64,000 nucleotides of DNA from JAVVVD01 sp036652795 (GTDB lineage: Bacteria > Bacillota > Clostridia > Christensenellales > CAG-138). Where the stretch lies: positions 186,001 through 250,000 of the forward strand of contig JAVVVD010000002.1 in NCBI GenBank assembly GCA_036652795.1, in the 5' to 3' direction. The position numbers and the translations under genes were made by a program. The notes beneath the pieces are model-generated. The model had not been told where the DNA came from. It made no database searches and saw only the letters and a list, made by a program, of their open reading frames with translations. Of this stretch, positions 8,452-16,543 are shown in pieces; positions within the stretch are counted from its first letter, which is position 1; every line of letters begins with the position of its first letter.

Positions 8452-9107
8452 TCTTTCACCTCCAGGCGATACCCTACCTTGTATACGGTTTTCAGCGTTT
8501 CTTCCAGCCCCAGCTTTTTTCTTAAACGCTGCACGTGCAAATCCACCGTGCGGCTATCCCCTAGATAGTCCCCCTGCCAAACCCGCTCGAATATCACATC
8601 CCGAAACAGAGCGATGTTTTTATTTTGGATGAACAGTAAAAGCAGTTCATATTCCTTGGGGGTCAGCTCCACCTGCTTGCCGCCGCGCATCACGGCGTGG
8701 GACTGTGTATGCACTTCCATATCAAAAAGGTGCAGGATCGCATCCGTTTTATAGTAGCGCCGCAGCACCGTATCCACCCGTGCAAGTAGCTCCGCTACCG
8801 CAAAGGGCTTTACGATGTAATCATCCCCGCCAAGGCGCAAGCCCTTCACCCGGTCGGCAACATCCCCCTTGGCGGTCAAAAAGATGACCGGAATCTCTAA
8901 GGGTTTAATAAACTCCATCAGCGTAAAGCCATCCACATGGGGCAGCATCACATCCAGCAGGATGATGTCAAATCGATGCTCCACAAGTATATCCGCCGCC
9001 GCTTTTCCATCGTAAGCCACGGTGCAATTATAGCCCGCGCCTGTAAGATTCATTTGAATCAGCTCGGAGATGGGCTTTTCATCTTCCACAATCAATATTT
9101 TGCACAT
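8448..9107 (-). CDS. OmpR/PhoB-family response regulator
   Basis: This 219-residue regulator has a receiver domain with EDEKP acidic pocket, phospho-acceptor Asp in IILLDVMLPHVDG and Lys in FLTAKGD. A winged-helix DNA-binding domain follows (LTPKEYELLLLF, DLHVQRLRKKL). The ATG at 9107 follows AAGGCGG by a suitable distance; a GTG at 9116 in the same frame is the alternative. An 11-bp tandem box of the PhoB/OmpR type lies upstream (9152-9173), and the same box precedes three surface-protein genes and a pseudogene. This makes it the likely regulator of the local regulon, including its own operon. Confidence 0.93.
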   Translation of the reverse strand: MCKILIVEDEKPISELIQMNLTGAGYNCTVAYDGKAAADILVEHRFDIILLDVMLPHVDGFTLMEFIKPLEIPVIFLTAKGDVADRVKGLRLGGDDYIVKPFAVAELLARVDTVLRRYYKTDAILHLFDMEVHTQSHAVMRGGKQVELTPKEYELLLLFIQNKNIALFRDVIFERVWQGDYLGDSRTVDLHVQRLRKKLGLEETLKTVYKVGYRLEVKE

Positions 9108-9139
9108 AGGATACACCGCCTTTTAATTTCGATGGAGTA

Positions 9140-9173
9140 ATTTTACCTGGTCTTTGTATCTGAATTGTATCAT
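9140..9173 (-). promoter_or_regulatory. Tandem 11-bp box and -10 of the two-component operon
   Basis: The minus strand reads ATGATACAATT then CAGATACAAAG at 9152-9173, then a 6-bp gap and TAAAAT at 9140-9145. It is the autoregulatory member of the box family and is the only candidate promoter seen for the regulator-kinase operon. Confidence 0.6.
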
Positions 9174-9301
9174 GAGAAATGAGGCTTAGCCATTGCACGC
9201 CTTGGCTTTGGTTGAAAATAAAGCATATAGGTTGTGGCACTAGACTGTCACTCCATTTGTTAGCATCTAACCTTTGCAATTTAATATGTCATACAATAAC
9301 G

Positions 9302-10083
9302 TTAATTGTTTGCCAAACCCGATTGATATTCCTCCTCCGATATTATCCCAAGCAGTTCGTCGGCGTCGCCTTTATAGGCATGGTCAGAATCCACATATGC
9401 TGAGCATTCAATGTTATAATAACTTCTTTCACCAGCATCGATCCATTCAATATATGTGACTAACTTACCAGAGCTATATGTTTTGATAAGCAGTTCGTCA
9501 ATCCCATCGCCGTCATAATCCTTTACAGCGTACAATTCATCATAGGTCAGACCGTAGCAATCACCATATAGAGGCCGCATTGAATATTCCGGTTTTTCTC
9601 TATATAGATGAGGTATCATCCCGTTCCATCCGTCGGTGTCATTCCCTATCAAGCATATCGTTTTGCCCATTGAAACATATGTGTCCAACGATGCCACGCC
9701 GGATAAAGCGTCTATCTCAAGCAAGCGGTTTTTCGCATTGCTTCTCACTTCTTCGTATACATCCGCGCCAAGCGTTATCAGGGTGATTTCATCTGGCGCG
9801 CCGTCTGCGCCAACAGACCCATGCTGCGGGATATGTGCACGGCATGTGAACGCAGAGCCATACGAATTGCATCTTCTTTAGGCAACGGAGCTCCGCCTGG
9901 CAATACGCTCCATTCGACAGCTCCCCATGAGCTGCCGTAGTCAGGGCTTGCGAGCCATACTTCGGCCTTGGCATAGACCTCTCCCGACGCATCGAAAGAC
10001 GTTATTTCAAATAGCCATTCTACGCCATCCATGTTTACAGGAATTTCCGAAGACGCTTCGCGTATGCATCTAAGTTGTATCAA
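9302..10083 (-). pseudogene. Decayed surface-protein gene, frameshifted and lacking its 5' end
   Basis: Two overlapping frames make one protein-like sequence. The upstream part (stop at 9778) reads well until about residue 75. The downstream part (to 9302) has its sensible sequence extended upstream of its apparent GTG as GADGAPDEITLITLGAD, in the +1 frame relative to the first part. A frameshift around 9790-9870 therefore splits the gene. The downstream part contains KDYDGDGIDELLIK, the acidic DG motif of the neighbouring lipoproteins. There is no signal peptide, ribosome binding site or normal start, because coding sequence begins directly on a tandem box. I infer a lost 5' end plus a frameshift. 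Two separate small genes are the less likely alternative. Confidence 0.65.
10062..10083 (-). promoter_or_regulatory. Orphan tandem 11-bp box without a -10
   Basis: The minus strand has TTGATACAACT then TAGATGCATAC. At the position where other boxes have a -10, the sequence is CGTCTT, so the promoter is probably dead. It marks the pseudogene as a former regulon member. Confidence 0.5.
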
Positions 10084-10150
10084 GTTATTTTCAATTGTTG
10101 AAATGACTGTTTAAACCAAATAAGCAATTTTCCACGACTATCTATCAACA

Positions 10151-10179
10151 AAAACTGCTGCGCCAAACCTGACGCAGCA
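10151..10179 (-). terminator. Minus-strand hairpin with U-rich tail
   Basis: The 7-bp stem TGCTGCG/CGCAGCA (10156-10162 with 10173-10179) has a 10-nt loop and is followed on the minus strand by GTTTTTG. It lies downstream of the possible small gene at 10323-10448. Confidence 0.55.
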
Positions 10180-10322
10180 TATGTAAATCTTCCGACCCCA
10201 CCCCTGCCGTTCATATGAAGATAGTTACCCATCGGGCTTTGTATAAGTAGCACCCGATACCGATCAATATTTACTTTTTTTTGCTTTTTAGTTTGTTTTC
10301 GTGAAGCCCTAACTGCGCTTGC

Positions 10323-10448
10323 TTATAGAGTTGATCCCCCCAACACCGCAATTCCGCAGGCAAGTACGCCCTGAATGGTGGAGGTTACGCTCCAGCCAAT
10401 GAGAATATCGGCGGCAAGCAATGAAATAAGCGGTAATATCCACGGAAT
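10323..10448 (-). CDS. Possible small hydrophobic membrane peptide, 41 residues
   Basis: The frame reads IPWILPLISLLAADILIGW, then about 22 more mostly hydrophobic residues ending GGSTL, giving one or two membrane helices. GGAGGGAG lies 5 nt before the ATT codon at 10448, which would be a very rare start. The same frame has a GTG at 10463 (46 residues), but then the purine-rich tract lies inside the gene. A TATAAT on the minus strand (about 10479-10484) lies upstream and a hairpin terminator at 10151-10179 lies downstream. Such context suits a small membrane or toxin-like peptide gene. It could equally be a remnant. I do not recognise a family. Confidence 0.35.
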   Translation of the reverse strand: MPWILPLISLLAADILIGWSVTSTIQGVLACGIAVLGGSTL

Positions 10449-10491
10449 GATCTCCCTCCTCACCCTGTACAAAATAAATATTATTATATTT

Positions 10492-10541
10492 TAGCTTCGC
10501 TAAAGGTTATTTATTGACATATTAAACATGCTGAGTATAAT
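10492..10541 (+). promoter_or_regulatory. Promoter of the DUF3798 transport operon with a dyad
   Basis: TTGACA at 10514-10519 and TATAAT at 10536-10541 are separated by 16 bp, a near-consensus sigma-A promoter. Just upstream, a dyad TTTAGC-TTC-GCTAAA (about 10493-10507) lies between this promoter and a divergent TATAAT on the minus strand, and could be an operator for both. Confidence 0.7.
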
Positions 10542-10625
10542 AATAATAGCAGGTTCTGTATATCCTTACTTATGGGTAATCATCCAAAAACGACAACACA
10601 CATCACAACATTTAAGGAGGAAAAA

Positions 10626-11891
10626 ATGAAAAAACTTTTATGCATGCTTCTTAGTGTAGCCATGATCTTGTCCCTTGCTGCGTGTGCCAATACCGGTACA
10701 GGCGCAACGGTTGAACCCGTTGTCGATAATCCGGTAACCACAGCCGAAGTCCCTGTTACAGAACCAGAAACACCAAGTGCCGACTTCCATATCGGCATCG
10801 TGACCGGATCCGTTTCCCAGTCCGAGGATGATAGGCGTGGCGCAGAAGCTTTTCTGGAAATGTATGGCGAAGACATGGTTAAGCTCGCCATATATCCCGA
10901 TAACTTCACCGAAGAACTTGAAACCACCATTCAAACTATTGTTAACCTTTCCGACGATCCTCTGATGAAGGCTATCGTTGTTAACCAGGCTGTTCCTGGA
11001 ACAACAGAGGCTTTCCGTCAAATCAAGGAAAGAAGACCCGACATCATCTGCCTCGCTGGCGAATCCCACGAGGATCTTCCAGAAATTGGCAGTGCAGCTG
11101 GCGTTGTTTGCAACAATGACTTTGTGGCACGCGGCTACCTTATCATCAGAACCGCTCATGAACTGGGCTGCGATACCTTCGTGCATATCTCCTTCCCCAG
11201 GCATATGGCCTATGAGACGATGAGCCGCCGTGTTGCCATAATGAAGGCTGCCTGCGAAGAGTTTGGCATGAAGTTCGTACTTGAAACTGCTCCCGACCCC
11301 ACCTCCGATGTTGGCGTTGCCGGCGCACAGGCTTACATCCTTGAGAAGGTTCCAGAGTGGGTTGCGAAGTACGGCAAGAACGCCGCTTACTTCTGCACGA
11401 ATGATGCTCATACCGAGCCTCTGCTCAAGAGACTTCTTGAGTGTGGCGGATACTTTATCGAAGCCGACCTTCCTTCCCCGCTAATGGGCTATCCCGGAGC
11501 TCTTGGCATCGACCTCACTGCTGAGGCCGGCGACTTTGAAAAGATACTTGCCAAGGTTGAATCCGCTATTTGCGAAAAGGGCGGCGCAGGCAAGTTTGGC
11601 ACCTGGGCGTATTCCTACGGCTACACCGTGTCGGCTGGCCTTGCACAGCACGCTATGAATGTAATAATGGGCGAGAGCGAGCTTTGTGACATCGATGATA
11701 TCGCAAAGGCATACGAAGTATTCTCCCCCAAAGCTGCCTGGAACGGTTCCAGCTATACCAATGCTGAAACCGGCGTGAAGTCCGACAATACTTTCCTTGT
11801 ATATCAGGATACCTATATCATGGGCAATCCCGGCCATTACATGGGTTCGACCGATATCGAAGTGCCTGAGAAGTATTTCACCACAAAGTAG
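10626..11891 (+). CDS. DUF3798 substrate-binding lipoprotein of an ABC transporter
   Basis: This 421-residue protein has signal MKKLLCMLLSVAMILSLAAC with a lipidated Cys, a Thr/Pro/Val linker, then a periplasmic-binding-like domain beginning FHIGIVTGSVSQSEDD. That opening is characteristic of the DUF3798 family, which I recall as distant relatives of sugar/nucleoside (BMP-type) binding proteins. The ATG at 10626 follows AAGGAGG. It is the first gene of an operon with an RbsA-like ATPase and two permeases, so it should capture the ligand outside the membrane. The ligand is not known. A strong hairpin after the gene probably keeps its expression above that of the transporter genes. Confidence 0.85.
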   Translation: MKKLLCMLLSVAMILSLAACANTGTGATVEPVVDNPVTTAEVPVTEPETPSADFHIGIVTGSVSQSEDDRRGAEAFLEMYGEDMVKLAIYPDNFTEELETTIQTIVNLSDDPLMKAIVVNQAVPGTTEAFRQIKERRPDIICLAGESHEDLPEIGSAAGVVCNNDFVARGYLIIRTAHELGCDTFVHISFPRHMAYETMSRRVAIMKAACEEFGMKFVLETAPDPTSDVGVAGAQAYILEKVPEWVAKYGKNAAYFCTNDAHTEPLLKRLLECGGYFIEADLPSPLMGYPGALGIDLTAEAGDFEKILAKVESAICEKGGAGKFGTWAYSYGYTVSAGLAQHAMNVIMGESELCDIDDIAKAYEVFSPKAAWNGSSYTNAETGVKSDNTFLVYQDTYIMGNPGHYMGSTDIEVPEKYFTTK

Positions 11892-11909
11892 CTTTCAACT
11901 AACAACCAA

Positions 11910-11940
11910 GGGGGAGGATCGTGTCCTCCCCCTTCCTTTT
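11910..11940 (+). terminator. Intra-operon hairpin after the binding-protein gene
   Basis: A perfect 9-bp GC-rich stem (11910-11918 with 11924-11932, loop 5 nt) is followed by TTCCTTTT. Its position between binding protein and ATPase genes suggests partial termination or mRNA stabilisation. Confidence 0.8.
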
Positions 11941-11955
11941 AAGTAGGGTGTGAAT

Positions 11956-13545
11956 ATGATAAATGCAAAAATTCCTATATTGGAAATGCGAAATATCAAG
12001 AAGGATTTCTTTGGCAACCAGGTTTTGACGGATATCAACCTCACGCTTCATGCCGGTGAGGTTCTTGGTCTTGTAGGAGAAAACGGAGCCGGTAAAAGCA
12101 CCTTGATGAAAATTCTTTTCGGCATGGATGTTATCCGCGAAACAGGTGGATATGATGGAGACGTACTAATCAATGGAGAAAAAATCCAATTTTCAACGCC
12201 GTTCGATGCGCTTGCGGCTGGCATTGGCATGGTTCACCAGGAATTTTCTCTGATACCTGGCTTTACGGCCACTGAGAATATTCTGCTTAACAGAGAACCT
12301 AAGAAAAAAAATATTATATCTGAGGTTTTCGGCGAAAGGCTCAGCACGCTTGACTATGATCAGATGAAGGCAATATCCACAAAGGCTATTGATAAGATGG
12401 GCTTTAAGATTGACGCAAACATGACCATCAACAATATGCCTGTTGGTCACAGACAATTTACCGAAATTGCAAGAGAGCTGAGCAATGACCATCTCAAGAT
12501 CCTTATTTTGGATGAGCCGACAGCTGTTTTAACTGAGCAGGAAGCCGATGCATTGCTGGAGTCCATCCGGAACATGTCCGCAAAAGGCATCGCCATCGTA
12601 TTTATCACGCACAGGCTGCATGAAATACTGTCTGTGTGCGATAATGTTCTGGTTATGCGGGACGGCTATGTGGTTAAGAATGTTCCCGCCAAGGAAACAA
12701 ACATTGCTGAGATTACCAAATGGATGGTGGGAAGAAACGTCGACGCATCCGTTAATGTTGACGTGCGAATCAACCCAAACGCCAAAACCATAATGTCTAT
12801 CCGCAATCTTTGGGTGGACATGTCCGGTGAAATCGTGCGCAATGTTGACCTGGATGTTAAGGAAGGCGAAATTCTGGGCATCGGCGGACTTGCCGGGCAA
12901 GGAAAGCTAGGCATTCCCAACGGCATAATGGGCTTATGCGAAGCGGGAGGCACGGTGATTTTTGACGGAAATGAGATTCCGCTCAACAGCCCAAGAAGAT
13001 GTTTGGATGCTTCCATTGCCTTCGTTTCTGAGGACAGAAGGGGCGTAGGCCTGTTGCTTGATGAAACGCTGGAATGGAATATTGCGTTCCCCGCAATGCA
13101 GGTTCAATGTAAGTTCTTGAAAAAATTTTTTGGCGGCCTTATTAAGTGGAGAGATGAAAAGGCTATCCACCAAGTAACGCAAAAATATATTGACGAATTA
13201 ATGATCAAATGCACCGGTTCCAAACAAAGCGCAAAAGAGCTTTCCGGAGGCAACCAGCAAAAGGTGTGTTTGGCCAAAACTTTTGCATTGGAGCCGAAGT
13301 TTCTCTTCGTTTCTGAGCCTACCCGAGGGATTGATGTCGGTGCTAAATCGCTCGTTTTGACTGCTCTCAAAAAGTTCAACAGAGAGAACGGTGTTACGGT
13401 CGTTGTGATTTCATCGGAGCTTGAAGAACTCAGGCAGACCTGCGACAGGATTGCGATTGTATCTGGCGGCAAAATTACCGGCATACTTCCTGCGACAGAA
13501 TCATCAGAGGAATTCGGAATGCTGATGATCGCACAGGCAAGGTAA
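11956..13545 (+). CDS. RbsA/MglA-like ABC transporter ATP-binding protein, two cassettes
   Basis: This 529-residue protein has two fused nucleotide-binding domains. The first has Walker A GENGAGKST, Walker B LILILDEPTAVL and an intact switch His (VFITHR). The second has the degenerate Walker A GLAGQGKLG usual for RbsA-type proteins, a canonical LSGGNQQK signature and Walker B LFVSEPTRGID, in which Ser replaces the first acidic residue. One site is therefore probably catalytic. A GTG at 11950 in frame is an alternative start. It energises the two permeases encoded next and is the motor of the DUF3798 transporter. Confidence 0.9.
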   Translation: MINAKIPILEMRNIKKDFFGNQVLTDINLTLHAGEVLGLVGENGAGKSTLMKILFGMDVIRETGGYDGDVLINGEKIQFSTPFDALAAGIGMVHQEFSLIPGFTATENILLNREPKKKNIISEVFGERLSTLDYDQMKAISTKAIDKMGFKIDANMTINNMPVGHRQFTEIARELSNDHLKILILDEPTAVLTEQEADALLESIRNMSAKGIAIVFITHRLHEILSVCDNVLVMRDGYVVKNVPAKETNIAEITKWMVGRNVDASVNVDVRINPNAKTIMSIRNLWVDMSGEIVRNVDLDVKEGEILGIGGLAGQGKLGIPNGIMGLCEAGGTVIFDGNEIPLNSPRRCLDASIAFVSEDRRGVGLLLDETLEWNIAFPAMQVQCKFLKKFFGGLIKWRDEKAIHQVTQKYIDELMIKCTGSKQSAKELSGGNQQKVCLAKTFALEPKFLFVSEPTRGIDVGAKSLVLTALKKFNRENGVTVVVISSELEELRQTCDRIAIVSGGKITGILPATESSEEFGMLMIAQAR

Positions 13546-13555
13546 GGAGGGCAGG

Positions 13556-14632
13556 ATGAACAAAAGTATCATCGAAAACAACGGAACGCTGAAGGGACGA
13601 ATAGCTGGTCTTGTTAACAGCTTTGGCCTGCCTAGGCTGATTATCGCCGGCTTCCTTTTACTGCTATTCATAACGGCTCCAATTGTAGGAGCGGACTTTT
13701 TAACACAGCTTACCAACACGATTAACCGTTTCAGCTGGAACGCAATCCTCGTGCTGGCAATGGTGCCTATGATACACTCGGGCTGTGGTCTTAACTTCGG
13801 TCTGCCACTCGGCATCATATCGGGCCTTCTTGGCGCCACGCTGTCGATTGAGTTTGGTTTTACGGGCGCCACAAGCTTTATAATGGCTATTCTGATTTCC
13901 ACTCCGTTTGCCATACTGTTCGGCACAGGTTACGGATGGCTACTGAATAAGGTAAAAGGCGGCGAAATGATGATAGCCACCTACGTTGGCTTTTCGTCTG
14001 TATCCTTTATGTGTATGATGTGGCTTTTGCTCCCTTATAGCAGCCCCAAAATGGTATGGGGGCTGGCCGGTAAGGGCCTGCGAACCACTATTTCGCTGGA
14101 AGGCTATTTCGACAAAGCGCTTGCCAATATTCTACAGATCAACATCGGAACTCTTTCCATCCCGGTGGGCAGCATTCTGTTTTTTGCCCTGCTTGCCTTC
14201 TTTATGTGGTCATTTCTCCACACAAAAACCGGCACGGCAATGACGGCGGTGGGATCCAATCCAACCTTCGCCAAAGCGGCGGGCGTCAATGTGAATAAGA
14301 TGAGATTGCTCTCCGTTGTGATGTCCACGTGGCTTGCGGCAATTGGCATACTTGTTTATGAGCAGGGCTTCGGCTTTATTCAGCTGTACACGGCGCCTTT
14401 CCTCATGGCGCTTCCCGCGGTGTCGGCAATTTTGATAGGCGGCGCTTCTGTAAATAAGGCGTCCATTACGAACGTAATAATAGGAACCTTCCTGTTTCAG
14501 GGCATGGTTACAATGACGCCCACTGTTATGAACTCTGTGATTCATATGGACATGAGCGAGGTTATCAGAATTATTGTCTCAAATGGTATGATCCTATATG
14601 CTTTGACGAGAAAGACTGAGGGATCAAAATGA
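13556..14632 (+). CDS. ABC transporter permease 1 of the DUF3798 system
   Basis: This 358-residue integral membrane protein has about eight to ten hydrophobic helices and resembles BPD_transp_2 permeases of ribose/BMP-type transporters. The motif GSNPTFAKAAGVNV at about residues 231-244 corresponds to the cytoplasmic coupling loop (usual form G.N..AA..AGI). AAGGAGGGCAGG precedes the ATG. It overlaps the next permease by ATGA, so the two are probably made in equal amounts and form the heterodimeric channel. Confidence 0.88.
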   Translation: MNKSIIENNGTLKGRIAGLVNSFGLPRLIIAGFLLLLFITAPIVGADFLTQLTNTINRFSWNAILVLAMVPMIHSGCGLNFGLPLGIISGLLGATLSIEFGFTGATSFIMAILISTPFAILFGTGYGWLLNKVKGGEMMIATYVGFSSVSFMCMMWLLLPYSSPKMVWGLAGKGLRTTISLEGYFDKALANILQINIGTLSIPVGSILFFALLAFFMWSFLHTKTGTAMTAVGSNPTFAKAAGVNVNKMRLLSVVMSTWLAAIGILVYEQGFGFIQLYTAPFLMALPAVSAILIGGASVNKASITNVIIGTFLFQGMVTMTPTVMNSVIHMDMSEVIRIIVSNGMILYALTRKTEGSK

Positions 14633-15759
14633 ATAATAATATGACAGAAAAAAATTTATTGAAGCAGTCCGGTGTGTTTGTGCGCAACAATTCCGTGCCA
14701 ATCATGTTCGTAATTATCTGCGCGGTGTGCATACCCATTTCGGGCTTTTCTACGAACTATCTAATCAATGAAATCCTAACGAGAATGGGGAGAAATACCT
14801 TTCTTATTCTCTGCCTGCTTATCCCAATTATAGCCGGCATGGGCTTGAACTTCGCTATGACACTTGGCGCAATGGCCGGAGAAATCGGATTGATTTTAGT
14901 CGCTGACTGGCAAATTTACGGTATCCCCGGCGTTGTTCTCGCGATGATTCTTTCAATCCCAATCTCCATCCTGCTTGGACTTCTATGCGGTAAAATTTTG
15001 AACCTTACCAAGGGCAAAGAGATGATTACGAGCTTTATCATCAGCTATTTCATCAATGGTCTCTACCAGTTGGTTGTGCTTTACATGATGGGGCCAATCA
15101 TCCCTATCATCCATGCGTCTGTAAGGCTGCCCCGTGGCTATGGCATCCGCAATACAGTAAGCCTGCTGAATATGAGGCAATGCATTGATAATCTGATAGC
15201 GATCAATATCAATGGAATCAAAATTCCGGTGCTGACATTTATCATTATCGGGCTTTTGTGTCTGTTCATCGTTTGGTTTAGAAAAACCAAGCTTGGACAG
15301 GATATGAGAGCCGTCGGGCAGGATATGCAGGTTGCGCGCGACGCCGGTATCAATGTGGATAAAACAAGAATCATATCCGTTATTATGTCCACGGTGCTTG
15401 CCGGCTTCGGTATGATACTCTATCTGCAAAACATGGGCAACCTATCAACCTATAGCTCCCATTCGCAAATAGGCATGTTCTGCATCGCGGCCCTGCTTGT
15501 TGGCGGCGCGTCGGCGGATAAAGCTTCAATCGGAAATGTGTTCCTTGGGGTAACGCTGTTCCACTTAATGTTTATTGTGGCACCCGCGGCAGGCACAAAG
15601 ATCACTGGCGATTCCATGATCGGCGAATACTTCCGCGTGTTTGCATCCTATGGTGTCATCACCTGTGCTTTGGCCATGTATGAGTCTAAAAAACGCAGAC
15701 TAAAGAGCAGGCTGGGGCAACAGTTGGAACGTGATCAGCAGTTGGAGGAAAAGAAATGA
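14629..15759 (+). CDS. ABC transporter permease 2 of the DUF3798 system
   Basis: This 376-residue protein has about eight to ten membrane helices and the coupling-loop motif GQDMQVARDAGINVDKTR (about residues 227-244), matching its partner at 13556-14632. Start and stop overlap the flanking genes by 4 bp each (ATGA). A charged C-terminal tail rich in Lys, Arg, Gln and Glu follows the last helix. It forms the other half of the transport pore. Confidence 0.88.
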   Translation: MNNNMTEKNLLKQSGVFVRNNSVPIMFVIICAVCIPISGFSTNYLINEILTRMGRNTFLILCLLIPIIAGMGLNFAMTLGAMAGEIGLILVADWQIYGIPGVVLAMILSIPISILLGLLCGKILNLTKGKEMITSFIISYFINGLYQLVVLYMMGPIIPIIHASVRLPRGYGIRNTVSLLNMRQCIDNLIAININGIKIPVLTFIIIGLLCLFIVWFRKTKLGQDMRAVGQDMQVARDAGINVDKTRIISVIMSTVLAGFGMILYLQNMGNLSTYSSHSQIGMFCIAALLVGGASADKASIGNVFLGVTLFHLMFIVAPAAGTKITGDSMIGEYFRVFASYGVITCALAMYESKKRRLKSRLGQQLERDQQLEEKK

Positions 15760-16232
15760 AATCAAAGCGCGCATTTATATTTAGGGCTCTGACGATACTC
15801 CTTCTCCTCATCATCGCAGGCGTCATGCTCATCGTAGGCAGAGGTCACACGGTGTACCTTGATAACAAGACCACCGAATATAACGGACAAACTTATAAGT
15901 GCCCTTATAAGGTGGTGGCCTATGTTAACGATAAACAGGTCGCTAAGCTGTATGACAAAAAGCGTGAAGACCGTGGTCTTGCTTCCTGCATGGGGCAGAC
16001 GTTCAAGGCGGTTCTTGAAATCACGCAGGAAAAAGGCGGAGATGCGGTAATGTGTAGCGTTACAATAAAGCTACCGTATAATATGGACGGCATTATCATC
16101 AATCTGCCCGCTCTGCTGGCTGGCCTTCCTGAAGACGCATATCTTTCAAAATTTATTTCTGCGCCTGTAGAAGAAGTCGTGGATGAGGAGATCGTTACGG
16201 ACGAGTTTGCATTGCCGCTGGAAGAACCATAA
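15756..16232 (+). CDS. Small membrane-anchored accessory protein of the DUF3798 operon
   Basis: This 158-residue protein has one N-terminal helix (about residues 7-28) followed by an extracellular domain containing GRGHTVYLDNKTTEYNGQTY and an acidic tail. It overlaps the permease gene by ATGA and is the last gene before a strong terminator. Small proteins of this kind accompany DUF3798 transport operons, and I recall a DUF6672 family of this appearance, but I cannot confirm membership. It may stabilise the transporter or assist ligand capture, inferred from position. Confidence 0.65.
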   Translation: MKSKRAFIFRALTILLLLIIAGVMLIVGRGHTVYLDNKTTEYNGQTYKCPYKVVAYVNDKQVAKLYDKKREDRGLASCMGQTFKAVLEITQEKGGDAVMCSVTIKLPYNMDGIIINLPALLAGLPEDAYLSKFISAPVEEVVDEEIVTDEFALPLEEP

Positions 16233-16543
16233 CTTTGATAGTGCTGTATTCCCCGCACATTGGCTATGGTAAAACGTACTCTAAGCAAATTAAAAAAAGC
16301 GGCGTTGCTATGGGGAAAACCAGCTATGCGCAATACGATTTCATCTTTACACAAAGCAAAATGAACATTTTGCGCTGCCCCTCACGCATCTAAATTTACC
16401 ACTTAAGTTGGGTTGCTTTATCAGTATAGCCAGTATCACTAAAACCCCCGCCGTCAGGCGGGGGTTTTTATAGCCGTAATCAGAGGGCATCAAAACATAA
16501 TACAGATATTTTCAAAGCCAGCTGAATAGTTGTAGCTCTATAT
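16233..16543. other. Intergenic region between transport operon and M56 gene
   Basis: Apart from the terminator at 16445-16469 I see no supported gene, promoter or RNA. Short open frames here lack ribosome binding sites. Confidence 0.5.
16445..16469 (+). terminator. Rho-independent terminator of the DUF3798 operon
   Basis: Stem CCCCCGCC/GGCGGGGG (16445-16452 with 16457-16464), 4-nt loop, then TTTTT. An AAAA run on the other side makes it work in both directions, serving the convergent M56 gene as well. Confidence 0.9.
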
